DNA of 50,311 nt, taken from contig JAQUIG010000017.1 of assembly GCA_028683435.1 (NCBI GenBank), positions 1 to 50,311 of the forward strand, given 5' to 3'. The notes under the pieces were generated by a model that worked only from the letters and a program-made list of their open reading frames with translations, ran no database searches and was not told the origin of the DNA. Below are positions 6,871 through 15,430 of the stretch, one piece after another. Numbering within the stretch: the stretch's first letter is position 1; each line of letters opens with the position of its first letter. The position numbers and the translations under genes were made by a program. This stretch comes from Desulfuromonadaceae bacterium. GTDB taxonomy: Bacteria; Desulfobacterota; Desulfuromonadia; Geobacterales; Pseudopelobacteraceae.

Positions 6871-7250
6871 GGCCGATCGCGCAGATTGTTGATAACTCGC
6901 CGTAGTCTCCCCAAACTTCTTCAACACGGCAAAACACCCTATAAGCCTAAATCCTTGATATTTTTGTAAGGGGAAACAAGATTCGAAAATTTCCAGCAAC
7001 AATTTTTGATACAACAATAATAATATATTTAACTAATTCAAATAGATAGCACAACTTTCCGGTTGGTGTCAGTCCAGACAAAACCAATTTAGTAGTGTTG
7101 AAATCAGGTAGAATGGGGACAGCTTGAGGACAGGTGAACGGTTGAGAGCACATCGGATTCCTTCACCGCTGCTGCGCTTGGTTCGGCACCCAAGTTGCGT
7201 TGGATCTTTGATATTTGGAGACGCGAGTCTGTTGAATATACCAATGTAAT
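6871..7250. other. Intergenic region without recognisable gene
   Basis: About 380 bases, AT-rich in the middle (6950-7040). Short open frames exist on both strands, but none has a credible start, protein-like composition or family resemblance. I see no tRNA, terminator or clear promoter. Confidence 0.6.
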
Positions 7251-7655
7251 TTACGGACAATTCCCCAACCGCTTGGCCTTGACCTTCATATTCATGGTCT
7301 GTCCCTGAGACTGCATCTTCATGGTCGAATCGTAGGCATCCCCCTTGTAAACTGTCTCGCCGCTAAAGACACCAGCATTTTTGCCGGTACACTTCATCTT
7401 CCATATGACTTTGTTGCCGGACTGTTTTAAATCGGTAACGGTGCAGTTTTTGTCAGTAGAGATAGTTTTTTTCTGATCCTTAACATCTTCCTTGGTGTAG
7501 CAGTGCTTTATCTTAGTAGGTGGAATTTTTATAGGCATACCTGACATTTCCATAGTGGTGATCAGTTCCCAATATCCTTCACGTATAGTGTCGGTAGCAA
7601 AGCTGGTAGCCGGTAGAGCCAAGGTGGACAAAATGACTATTACAATCTTTTTCAT
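7251..7655 (-). CDS. DUF3617 family periplasmic protein
   Basis: This 134-aa protein has a signal peptide (MKKIVIVILSTLALPATSFA). The mature part begins with IREGYWELITTMEMSGMPIKIP, the signature opening of DUF3617, and contains the usual paired cysteines (KHCYTKEDVKD, NCTVTDLKQSGNK, MKCTGKNAGVFSG). Family members are small exported proteins of unknown function, common in metal-reducing Geobacter. The ATG at 7655 has AAGGAG seven bases upstream. No operon partner is evident. Confidence 0.85.
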   Translation of the reverse strand: MKKIVIVILSTLALPATSFATDTIREGYWELITTMEMSGMPIKIPPTKIKHCYTKEDVKDQKKTISTDKNCTVTDLKQSGNKVIWKMKCTGKNAGVFSGETVYKGDAYDSTMKMQSQGQTMNMKVKAKRLGNCP

Positions 7656-7841
7656 GAATAAACTCCTTGAGTAAAAGTTTCGTCCAATATTAAAGAACGG
7701 GGACTTGGCGGCGGCATGATTGTGTTTGGTTGTGTCCGTACCGGTTTGTCCACCTGATACTACTTTCTCCGGGATCATTTTTTATCTCTCAGTTCCTTAG
7801 ATGGCAGAGACAACTCTTCCCTGGTCAGGATGCCCTTACGC

Positions 7842-8729
7842 TCAATCTCTCGTTATATCTATTGGTATCCCCAATGTATCCAAGAGCGCTGTTTTCAGTC
7901 TCCCTCGGTCAATCCGGGAGAGTAACCCCTTTTTCTTCAGAAGATTTACCGCCTCACGCTCCAGGCCGTCACCCCCATCTGCATGAATTTCCACCAGTAC
8001 TCGATCATCGACGATTGCAGCCTTTACCCTTTGTCTGACTATAACTACTTTCGTGCCGATGATCGCTTTCTTGAAAAGCTGGACAATGTCTTCGGGATAT
8101 AGGTGGATACAGCCATGGCTGACTCTTCTACCGATTCCATATGGTCGATACGTGCCATGAATGAGTATTGTGCCAATGGATAGGCGTAGCGCATGTGTGC
8201 CGAGAGGATTTTCCGGCCCTGGGGGTACAATATCCGGAAGATTGGGCTTCTGCACCCGGATAGAAGCGGGCACGTGCCAAGCAGGATTTGCAATCTTCTC
8301 GATGATACGGTACGTCCCTGTGGGCGTATCCCATCCTTCGTCGCCGATGCCGACAGGGAATGTCTCAACCAGTTCTTTGCGCGGATGAAAATAGTAGAGG
8401 CGCATTTCCGCCAAATTGATAACAATCCCCCTCCGGTTCTCAACGTCTGGAAGAATCCATTCTCTCGGGATTATGGCCGCGATTCCAACACCAGGAACAA
8501 ATTTATCGATTCCACGGTTTACTGCTGCAATCTCGTTGTAGCCAATGTCAAAGCGCCTGGCCAGCTCAATGAGCGAATCACCTTCTTTGATCGTGTAGAC
8601 TTCAATTATTCCTCCTACATCCTGTCGAAAGATAAGTTCAGCCCCATAGGCATGCTGATGAAAGTGAACAGACATCCACCAGATGGGGCTGAGATAAATC
8701 ATCGTTCGTATAAAGCTTGGTCGGTACAT
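7842..8729 (-). CDS. L,D-transpeptidase (YkuD domain) with LysM domain
   Basis: This 295-aa exported protein contains a LysM peptidoglycan-binding domain at about residues 43-95 (YTIKEGDSLIELARRFDI). A YkuD L,D-transpeptidase catalytic domain follows, with the conserved ILIHGTYRPYGIG and RRVSHGCIHL motif holding the catalytic His and Cys. Such enzymes make 3-3 cross-links or attach lipoproteins to meso-diaminopimelate in the cell wall (ErfK/YbiS group). It lies 70 bases downstream of an alanine-zipper lipoprotein that ends in Lys-Lys, which suggests an anchoring partnership. No clear ribosome-binding site precedes 8729; an internal ATG at 8702 is another possible start. Confidence 0.9.
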   Translation of the reverse strand: MYRPSFIRTMIYLSPIWWMSVHFHQHAYGAELIFRQDVGGIIEVYTIKEGDSLIELARRFDIGYNEIAAVNRGIDKFVPGVGIAAIIPREWILPDVENRRGIVINLAEMRLYYFHPRKELVETFPVGIGDEGWDTPTGTYRIIEKIANPAWHVPASIRVQKPNLPDIVPPGPENPLGTHALRLSIGTILIHGTYRPYGIGRRVSHGCIHLYPEDIVQLFKKAIIGTKVVIVRQRVKAAIVDDRVLVEIHADGGDGLEREAVNLLKKKGLLSRIDRGRLKTALLDTLGIPIDITRD

Positions 8730-8798
8730 GCTATAAACTTAATGGCAATTGGGCGGCAGTTCCTGATCGTGGTAAAACCCTGCCAGGAATAATTCTCA

Positions 8799-9221
8799 TT
8801 ATTTCTTCTGCTGAAGCTCGAAGATTTTTTCGGATTTCTTCTGCATTTGCTGTGCTTCCCTGGCAGCGAGTTCGGCCCCTTTGGCTGCAGCTTCGGCCCC
8901 TTTGACCGCTGCTTCGGCCCCTTTGGCTGCTGCCTCGGCCCCTTTGGCTGCTGTTTGGGCTTGCATGACATCGTTCTCAACTTTCTTGACATCGCCCACT
9001 ACCTTGTTCGCCACGTCAAGAGCTGCCTGGGCCTTGTCGTTTGCCTGCATGATGGCAGCCTTGTCGGCTTCCGGCATAACAACCGGTTGTGAAACCTTGG
9101 TTTCAAGCTTGCCAAGGCGTTCCTCCAACGGACTAACCTGGGAACGGACATACTCCTGCGTAGCGCACCCGGTCAGACTCACAAGAACAAGTACCCCGAG
9201 AAATCCTGCTGTTTTCTTCAT
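8799..9221 (-). CDS. Alanine-zipper (Lpp/OprI-like) outer-membrane lipoprotein ending in Lys-Lys
   Basis: This 140-aa protein has a lipobox (VSLTGCATQ) and a long helical, alanine-rich body. Around residues 89-118 it contains five heptad-length units of the form AKGAEAA, encoded by ~21-base DNA repeats, and it ends in FELQQKK. This is the architecture of Braun-type and OprI-type lipoproteins, which trimerise as coiled coils and can be linked to peptidoglycan through the C-terminal lysine. The gene has an AGGGGG ribosome-binding site and a strong promoter at 9384-9411. The L,D-transpeptidase gene follows on the same strand. Covalent attachment is inference. Confidence 0.85.
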   Translation of the reverse strand: MKKTAGFLGVLVLVSLTGCATQEYVRSQVSPLEERLGKLETKVSQPVVMPEADKAAIMQANDKAQAALDVANKVVGDVKKVENDVMQAQTAAKGAEAAAKGAEAAVKGAEAAAKGAELAAREAQQMQKKSEKIFELQQKK

Positions 9222-9383
9222 GTAACACCCCCTTGAATTTTAATCTGCTGTTGCTGTAGATGCGCACCCCATAAATACGGTTAACATCCCGATTCATACG
9301 ACTAATAGCAGAATCCGATACAGTTTTGCCATGATGCGTTCTCCCTTCTGTTTGCTGATGATTTTTATTTTGCATCAAAAGCA

Positions 9384-9411
9384 ACTATATCGCTCGCTGA
9401 TGAACTGTCAA
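9384..9411 (-). promoter_or_regulatory. Sigma-70 promoter of the lipoprotein/L,D-transpeptidase pair
   Basis: On the minus strand TTGACA and TATAGT are 16 bases apart. The leader to the ATG at 9221 would be about 155 bases. The remaining 9412-9717 holds no gene that I can support. Confidence 0.6.
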
Positions 9412-9717
9412 ATCCTATGGCCAAATTGACAAGCAACCACCTTAAAACCTTCTTTAAAATCTGCATGCAGCCAAAAACGTGTCTCCATACGCGGGCGGAT
9501 GCGGTAAAAGTGGGTAGAGGTGTGGCGTGTGTATTCAAATGCGGAGGTATCCTGCGTTAGATGGCGTCCGGCCTTCACAGGGGCATGGGAGCTTCGAGTT
9601 GGCCGGGGAAAGAGCCGGGAAGACGGTAGTGCACATTCCCGCTGGTCTGGTATACTTTAACTCACGAGTTTCTAGGCACAGAAGTTCCCCTTTGACGGGT
9701 CCAACACAGGAGGCAAT

Positions 9718-9927
9718 ATGAAAGAGATTAGATTGACCCTGCCCGAATTAAGCCTGATCGCGGGTACACGCGCCGTGCTCGGAGGAGGTGTAGCCTTGTT
9801 GCTGGCGGAGCGGCTGGACAAAGAACAGCGCAAAGCTGTTGGATTGACGCTGTTCCTGCTGGGAGTTGTCAGCACGAATCCCTCTTGTTTAGATCGCCCA
9901 ACACGGCGGCCGTGCTCACCACTATGA
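9718..9927 (+). pseudogene. Small conserved membrane protein, 3' end replaced at a deletion scar
   Basis: The frame starts well, with AGGAGG just upstream of the ATG and the product MKEIRLTLPELSLIAGTR, followed by a membrane segment (GGGVALLLAERL) and DKEQRKAVGLTLFLLGVV, which resembles a small Geobacter membrane protein family. After about residue 54 the sequence changes to a Pro/Arg-rich tail (SCLDRPTRRPCSPL). That tail is simply the antisense of the DedA-like gene. The second membrane helix is cut near 9878. I read it as truncated by the same event that truncated the DedA gene. Confidence 0.6.
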
Positions 9928-10501
9928 TCACTTGCCACAGCGTCATCTCGCCTTGTTCGGCAAATGAACCGGCCGCTACGAGCATCAAGTTGGTGGGCAA
10001 TGGGGCACCGACGGCGGCGATCAGGGTCACACCGAAAATCGCCGGCAGACCGTAGAGCAAGATCGCCGCCAGGAGTCGATCGGCGAAACTCATGGCGACG
10101 CCCATCGATCGGGGCGTTGTTCGGGAGCTGGCGGCGGTGGCGGTAATGGATACGGGGGGACGAGCGAGAATGATCGTGTTTTGCAGGACCGCTCTGATTT
10201 CGTCCATCGAACGATGCTGCATATGAGCAATTTTGCTCAATGGTCGCTTATCCGGCTGATCGTGAGGGAGGCTCAGCGCCAGATACAATATATCCGGCGG
10301 GACACGATAAGAATGCGAGACGTAGCCGACATTCATCCATCCACGGATCGCCTCATCACGATGAGTTCGCAAGTAGGAAACCTCGCGTGCCATATGCACG
10401 GCCTTGAACGCGGTGAATCCAGCGATCGGTAGAAACATTGCCATGACCAGCCACTGTTGCCAACGAAATGTTCTCACGGTGCTGATGATCTTTGATTTCA
10501 T
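9869..10501 (-). pseudogene. DedA/SNARE-associated membrane protein, truncated at the C-terminus
   Basis: The 210-aa product has an N-terminal membrane segment (WLVMAMFLPIAGFTAF) and a soluble part (VPPDILYLALSLPHDQPDKR). It then opens the DedA domain: GLPAIFGVTLIAAVGAPLPT, NLMLVAAGSFAEQGEM and WQVIIVVSTAAVLGD. At this point the family normally continues for another ~100 residues, but here a foreign tail (LNKRDSC) and a stop follow. The break near 9890 coincides with the truncated plus-strand gene. It follows the MerA-like oxidoreductase by 77 bases on the same strand, a neighbourhood seen for DedA-like proteins elsewhere. The start at 10501 has only a weak AAGG site. Confidence 0.7.
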
Positions 10502-10578
10502 AAATGCGCCTTTTGGGCGAAGGTACAGGGGGCAACCCTCGACATAGGACATAAACAGTAAAAGTGGATATCCATCGC

Positions 10579-11940
10579 TCAGCCGATCATGTATTTCAAA
10601 TCCGAAACATTGGTGGGATACGCCCAAAGCATCTTCTTCAGATCTTGGTTATTAAGTCCGAACTTTATGGCCATCGCAAAAATATTGATTGCTTCACCTG
10701 CATTGTGCCCGAAGAGATGGGCACCCAGGATACGGCCACTTTCCTCTTCGATGATTACCTTGTAGTAGGCATGCTTCTGGCCAATCCGGCGCGACGAGGG
10801 CCAGTCACTCATGCTGCCGCGGTTGATACAGAAGCGGGCTCCCGACTTCTCCGCCTCAGCCTCCGCCTCAGCCTCCGTTATGCCTACCAGCGCCAACGGA
10901 GGTTGCGTGAAAAGTACGCTTGGGATGCCTCGGTAGTCGGGCTTCTTTTTGTTTCCGTTCAGGATGTTCGCAGCTGCTATCGTTGCCTCCATGCCGGAGA
11001 CCGGCGCCAACTGAGGTCCCGCGCCGCAGGCATCGCCGATGGCATAGACGCGGGGGTTGCCCTTGCTCTGCAGGAAACGGTTGACAGCGATTCCTCGCTT
11101 TGAGCGGGTTATCTTGCCCGCCTCCAGGTTCAGGTTGTCCAGATCCGGTACTCGTCCTGCACAGTTCACCACCAGATCAGCCTTAATCGATTGGGTGCGT
11201 CCACCACTGCCATGCACGATGAACGATCCGCGAACCTTTTCTATGGAGCTGGTGTCAAACCCCTTCGTGATAGAAATTCCGCTGGCGATCGACGCATCGA
11301 CCAATCGGTTGACAAGTTCGGCGTCGAAACGCTTGAGTATCCGGTCAGTACGCTGCAAGACACTTACCGCGGCCCCGGCGGAATGCGCGACGTGGGCGAA
11401 CTCCATGGCGATATAGCCACCTCCTATGAACGCGACTCGGCGCGGCATGTGATCAAGCTTGAGAAACTCATCGCTGGTTATTGTAAATTCCGTACCGGTA
11501 AAATCAAGTTTTGCCGTCCTGGATCCGGTAGCAATCACGATGTGCTCCGCATGGATCGTAAGGTCAGGGCAGATTTCCACTTCGTCAACAGATATGAAGC
11601 GCGCAGTACCGTGCAAAAGCTTGATGCCGGCCTTCTGAAAAACTTTCTCGGTGTTGCCGGGGACTGCATCCGTGAAGGCAGACTTGGATTTCATCAACGC
11701 GGGCCAGTCGATCTGAGCCACAGGCTGGATGCCGATACGGGACATTTGCTGCGAGAGGTGTGCAATCTCGGCTGCCGCGACCAAGTATTTTTTGGGCTGA
11801 CAGCCCCGCATGGCACAGGTCCCTCCATAGGGGCGGTTATCCACGACCGCGACTCGACGTCCCGCCTTACGCAAGGCGAGCGCAATGGTATATCCTGCGG
11901 TGCCGGTCCCGACTACCAGAGCATCTACAACTTTTACCAT
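10579..11940 (-). CDS. FAD-dependent pyridine nucleotide-disulfide oxidoreductase (MerA/lipoamide dehydrogenase-like)
   Basis: This 453-aa protein has the FAD-binding start VDALVVGTGTAGYTIALALR, a redox-active disulfide site GGTCAMRGCQPKK (CxxxxC), and the NAD(P)H Rossmann motif RVAFIGGGYIAMEFAH. It also has the second FAD motif VYAIGDACGAGPQLAPV and a C-terminal dimerisation domain ending YPTNVSDLKYMI. It lacks the N-terminal heavy-metal-associated domain and the C-terminal vicinal cysteines of true mercuric reductase, so mercury reduction is unlikely. Glutathione-reductase-like or unknown disulfide reduction is more probable. The ATG at 11940 is preceded by a GGGGGG stretch. The frame is open further upstream without a better start. 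Confidence 0.88.
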   Translation of the reverse strand: MVKVVDALVVGTGTAGYTIALALRKAGRRVAVVDNRPYGGTCAMRGCQPKKYLVAAAEIAHLSQQMSRIGIQPVAQIDWPALMKSKSAFTDAVPGNTEKVFQKAGIKLLHGTARFISVDEVEICPDLTIHAEHIVIATGSRTAKLDFTGTEFTITSDEFLKLDHMPRRVAFIGGGYIAMEFAHVAHSAGAAVSVLQRTDRILKRFDAELVNRLVDASIASGISITKGFDTSSIEKVRGSFIVHGSGGRTQSIKADLVVNCAGRVPDLDNLNLEAGKITRSKRGIAVNRFLQSKGNPRVYAIGDACGAGPQLAPVSGMEATIAAANILNGNKKKPDYRGIPSVLFTQPPLALVGITEAEAEAEAEKSGARFCINRGSMSDWPSSRRIGQKHAYYKVIIEEESGRILGAHLFGHNAGEAINIFAMAIKFGLNNQDLKKMLWAYPTNVSDLKYMIG

Positions 11941-12149
11941 GCCTGCCCCCCATGTATCATGATTTTGGCCCAAACTTTTCAGCTTGGCAAAAGTCGCCAA
12001 TTTGAAATCACCTTTACCGGCAAATGAGCAATGCATCTTCGTTGTCGAGAGTAAGGTTGCTTCTACTCATGATGTTTATAAGGTCGTTTACTATTCGGCT
12101 GAGTCAGGAAAAATTGCGTTTGGTAATGTTGCTGCATATCTTGATGAAC

Positions 12150-13940
12150 TCATGCCTTTTTATTTTCAGCGAGGATCGAAGGAGTGACATTTTTGCCGGT
12201 TGGCTGGCCGACCTTTTGCGATAGCCGTCTTTTGGCCGGTGTGGTCGGCAAATGCCGATTGCTTGCCAGCAATGCAGCAAATTGCTCGGCAGGTACGGGT
12301 CGACCGAAATAAAAGCCTTGTCCCTCGCCGCAGTTACGGGACTGAAGGAAGGCGAGCTGCCCTCGTGTTTCGATCCCCTCCGCCACGACCCGCTGTTTAA
12401 GACTTGCGCCCATCGCAATAACGGCACTGACGATGGCCTCGGCATTGCCGGCATCGCCGCAGATTGCCTGCACAAAAGACTGGTCGATCTTGAGCTCGTC
12501 GATCGGGAAGCGCCACAGATAGCTAAGACTGGAATAGCCGGTGCCAAAATCATCGACGGCAATCTGCGCGCCGAGACCTTTAAGCGTGTGTAAAATCTCC
12601 GTCGTCTGTACCGTGTCCTGAATCAGGCCGCTTTCGGTCAGTTCGAATTCAAGGTGGTGCGGATCAAGTCCAGTGTCGTCCAGAGTGCTGCGGACGCCGG
12701 CGAGAAAATCCTTGCCGTGGAACTCGGCCGCCGAGACGTTGGTTGCAACCAGGCCGGGGTCCAGTCCGGCTTGCAACCAGGCTTGGGTCTGACGGCAGAC
12801 TTCGTGGAGCGCCCATCTGCCGATCGGCAGAATCAGGCCACACTCCTCGGCGATGCCCACGAACTCTGCCGGATGCACGAGCCGCCGGGCCGATCGCTGC
12901 CAGCGGATAAGAGCCTCAGCTCCGACAATGGCACCGGTCTCGAGATTCACCTTCGGCTGGTAATGTAACACAAATTCGTGCTGATCAAGCGCACGGTGCA
13001 GCGCCTGCTCGACAGATCGCCGTGCAGTTGCACGGACATTCATGTCTGGAGTGAACAGCTGGCACTTGTTCTGCCCGTTCTTTTTGGCGTGATACATAGC
13101 GACGTCAGCGTTCCTGATCACCGTCGCGACGTCCATACCATCGTCGGGGTAGAGACTGATGCCGATGCTCAGGGTAACGTGGAGCTGGTGGTCACCGATG
13201 AAGTGCGGCCTGGCCACGGCCTGCATCAACTTTTCGGCGGTAAGGGTGGCGTCCTGCACATCCTCCACTTCGGCCAGTAGTACCAGGAATTCGTCGCCCC
13301 CATGTCGACTGACGGTATCGGAGTGACGGACACACTCATGCAAGCGCTTTGCGACTGACTGCAGCAGCTGATCGCCGACCTCGTGCCCGAATGAATCGTT
13401 GACGTGCTTGAAGTGGTCAAGGTCCAGAAACATCAGGGCGACCTTCTTGCCGCCACCATGACGCTGCGCGAGCACAATTGACTGGGCCAGGCGGTCGGTC
13501 AGCAGCGCCCGGTTCGGCAGACCGGTTAAAAAGTCGTGCTCGGCCATATAGGCCATCTGCGCAGTGGCCTTCTTGGCAGTTTCAGCCATCGTCTGGGCGT
13601 GAACCGTTGCGATGATGAGGCTCTCATTCGCTTCGCGCAACTGCTCCTTGTGGCGCACACTAAGCTCGTCCTCAGCCCTCACGACCTCTTCGCGCTTGTC
13701 GGCGGCTTCCTGGCGTCTCTCGGCGGCCTCATGGCGTTGGTCGGCAGCCTCCTGGCGCTGGTCAGCAGCATCTTCGCGCTTGTCGGCAGCCTCCTGGCGG
13801 TGGTCGGCAGCATCTTCGCCGGCAAGAATCGCGGACTCGCGCTCGGCGAGGGTATGTATGCCGGCCAAAGACGGCACGCTTTCGTCTGCCTCAAGGGGCC
13901 GGGTCACGTTTTGCTGTTGATTGTGGGTATTAGTAGTCAT
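12150..13940 (-). CDS. GGDEF-EAL protein (c-di-GMP synthesis/degradation) with N-terminal heptad repeats
   Basis: This 596-aa protein starts with a soluble coiled-coil containing six seven-residue units of the type AADxRxE (about residues 38-80). A GGDEF domain follows (HDFLTGLPNR, SRHGGDEFLVLL) with the RxxD inhibitory site (RHSD) five residues before GGDEF, then a full EAL domain (GAEALIRW, FELTESG, DDFGTGYSSL, DELKIDQSFV, VAEGIET). All catalytic motifs are intact, so both activities are possible. The ATG at 13940 has GGAG seven bases upstream; an ATG at 13964 overlapping the previous stop is an alternative. There is no sensor or membrane segment. It is the last gene of the KaiC-like operon, so its input probably comes from that ATPase. 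Confidence 0.92.
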   Translation of the reverse strand: MTTNTHNQQQNVTRPLEADESVPSLAGIHTLAERESAILAGEDAADHRQEAADKREDAADQRQEAADQRHEAAERRQEAADKREEVVRAEDELSVRHKEQLREANESLIIATVHAQTMAETAKKATAQMAYMAEHDFLTGLPNRALLTDRLAQSIVLAQRHGGGKKVALMFLDLDHFKHVNDSFGHEVGDQLLQSVAKRLHECVRHSDTVSRHGGDEFLVLLAEVEDVQDATLTAEKLMQAVARPHFIGDHQLHVTLSIGISLYPDDGMDVATVIRNADVAMYHAKKNGQNKCQLFTPDMNVRATARRSVEQALHRALDQHEFVLHYQPKVNLETGAIVGAEALIRWQRSARRLVHPAEFVGIAEECGLILPIGRWALHEVCRQTQAWLQAGLDPGLVATNVSAAEFHGKDFLAGVRSTLDDTGLDPHHLEFELTESGLIQDTVQTTEILHTLKGLGAQIAVDDFGTGYSSLSYLWRFPIDELKIDQSFVQAICGDAGNAEAIVSAVIAMGASLKQRVVAEGIETRGQLAFLQSRNCGEGQGFYFGRPVPAEQFAALLASNRHLPTTPAKRRLSQKVGQPTGKNVTPSILAENKKA

Positions 13941-13960
13941 CACGGTTCTCCTGCTTTGAC

Positions 13961-15430
13961 TCATTCTGACGCCGGCATTCGCGTCGGCCGCCCGCCGAGG
14001 ATCCCCTCGTAATCATGCACTGGTTCACCGATGACGATACCTTCATCGGTGATCTCGAACTGCCGAATCTCATTGCTATGGTTGCTGGCACGCACCTTGA
14101 CAACGGCCATGACCCGCCTCAGGCGGCTCTCGACCTCGATGTAGCGCTGGACGATAATTGCATCGGTGAGAAATGCCGATCCGTAAGGGCTGAAACGCAG
14201 ATCGACATAGCGGTCTTCTAATTCCGACGTCAACAGGACCGTCACGCCGAGGCCGGACAACATGGTGATCATGCGAAACAGCGACTCGCGAAAATCCTCG
14301 CGAAAGGTCGGCGCTATTGCCAGCTCGAACCCGGACAGCGAGTCGATAACCACCCGGGAGGCTTTCATCTTACGTATGAGGGTGGTCAGATGCTGAACGA
14401 CCTCGTCCATCGATAAATCCAGAGAGCGGGTATTGATCAATCCGATCTGCCCGGAGCGGATGATGTCGTCGAGTGTGCGAATCCAGGACTGACTCGGCGT
14501 CTGCTCAAACGCGACGATCACGCCCGGTTCTCCCAGGCGTACGCCTTCAGCCAGAAAGGCCGTGGCAAGGATGGTCTTGCCTGATCCTGACGGCCCCGCG
14601 ACCAACAGCGAATAGCCGGACGGCAAACCCCCGCCCAGCATTTCATCGAGGCGTGGCACGCCCATAGTCAGCCGTTTGTTGCTGCGTAACACACCGGTAA
14701 CAGATGAATCTCCCTCGGTATCAGCGTGAACGACCATCGCCGGAAATATTTCGATCCCGGCAGCGGAGATGCGGAACGTGTGCATCCCCGGCCGGGTCTC
14801 CTGACCGCGCATCTTCAGAACCTGTATTTTGCGCACCATCGAATTCCGGTAGACGCTTTGGTTCAGTGACAGCAGGCCGTCGGCCACCGTTAAGACCGGA
14901 TGTGGGTCGCTCTCCGACATGAAGTCCCCGATCAGGAAGGTGGTGGCCTGCCAGCCGCTCAGCTGTACCCCGAGTTGTTGAATAAACAGATACAGGCTGA
15001 TCGCGCCTGCGGGGCTTTTGCCCGCATCCGGTATGATCGGACGGAACGAATCGACGAAGATCAACGCTGGAGAGGATGCCTCGACCTCCTCCGTAATGCG
15101 CGCCAGCACCTGTGTAAGATTGCCCGTCATGAAGTCATCGCTCAGATTGACGAAACGAATCGCATCATTGATTTTGTCGAAATCGAAGAACGAGAACTGT
15201 TGCTGATAACGCAGCATCTTGAGCGGCGGTTCGCCGAGTACGGTGAAGAATAGCGCCGGTCGTTCCCGGGTCGCCAGAGCGAACATGATTTGGTGCGCCA
15301 GAGTTGTCTTGCCGGAGCCCGGAGGACCGACGATGAGGTTGAAGGAAAATTCCGGAAGGCCGCCACCCAGGATTGCATCGAGTCCGGGCACGACCGTCGT
15401 AAGTCTTTGTATGGTCACTTTGCTATCCAT
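13961..15430 (-). CDS. KaiC-like double RecA-domain ATPase
   Basis: The 489-aa protein has two RecA-like domains. The first begins VPGLDAILGGGLPEFSFNLI with Walker A GPPGSGKTT at residues 35-43 and a Walker B-like strand PALIFVDSFR. The second begins GVPRLDEMLGGGLPSGYSLL with Walker A GPSGSGKT at residues 279-286 and RVVIDSLSGFE. This is the KaiC architecture. In KaiC each domain has a Glu-Glu pair after the sensor strand; here I see LGE and FEQ, so one partner is changed in each. No KaiA or KaiB is present. It overlaps the upstream 147-aa gene by 16 bases and is followed directly by the GGDEF-EAL gene. Confidence 0.9.
   Translation of the reverse strand: MDSKVTIQRLTTVVPGLDAILGGGLPEFSFNLIVGPPGSGKTTLAHQIMFALATRERPALFFTVLGEPPLKMLRYQQQFSFFDFDKINDAIRFVNLSDDFMTGNLTQVLARITEEVEASSPALIFVDSFRPIIPDAGKSPAGAISLYLFIQQLGVQLSGWQATTFLIGDFMSESDPHPVLTVADGLLSLNQSVYRNSMVRKIQVLKMRGQETRPGMHTFRISAAGIEIFPAMVVHADTEGDSSVTGVLRSNKRLTMGVPRLDEMLGGGLPSGYSLLVAGPSGSGKTILATAFLAEGVRLGEPGVIVAFEQTPSQSWIRTLDDIIRSGQIGLINTRSLDLSMDEVVQHLTTLIRKMKASRVVIDSLSGFELAIAPTFREDFRESLFRMITMLSGLGVTVLLTSELEDRYVDLRFSPYGSAFLTDAIIVQRYIEVESRLRRVMAVVKVRASNHSNEIRQFEITDEGIVIGEPVHDYEGILGGRPTRMPASE

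Noticed and set aside
6947-7260. Two overlapping minus-strand open frames
   Set aside because: Both lie in AT-rich intergenic DNA, have no credible start signals and resemble nothing known.
8860-8955. CRISPR-like array of 21-base repeats
   Set aside because: The repeats are contiguous, without spacers, and are in-frame codons for lipoprotein heptads. The similar pattern at 13685-13830 is also coding. I found no CRISPR array or cas gene in the window.
9527-9721. Plus-strand open frame of 64 codons upstream of the small membrane protein
   Set aside because: No ribosome-binding site and odd composition; it overlaps the likely upstream region of the gene at 9718.
10579-11940. Mercuric reductase as part of a mer operon
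   Set aside because: The protein lacks the N-terminal metal-binding domain and the C-terminal cysteine pair, and no merR, merT or merP is nearby.
11984-12187. Plus-strand open frame of 67 codons between two minus-strand genes
   Set aside because: The translation looks somewhat protein-like (VYKVVYYSAESGKIAFGN), but it needs a TTG start, overlaps the end of the GGDEF-EAL gene and matches no family I know. It could be a gene scrap.
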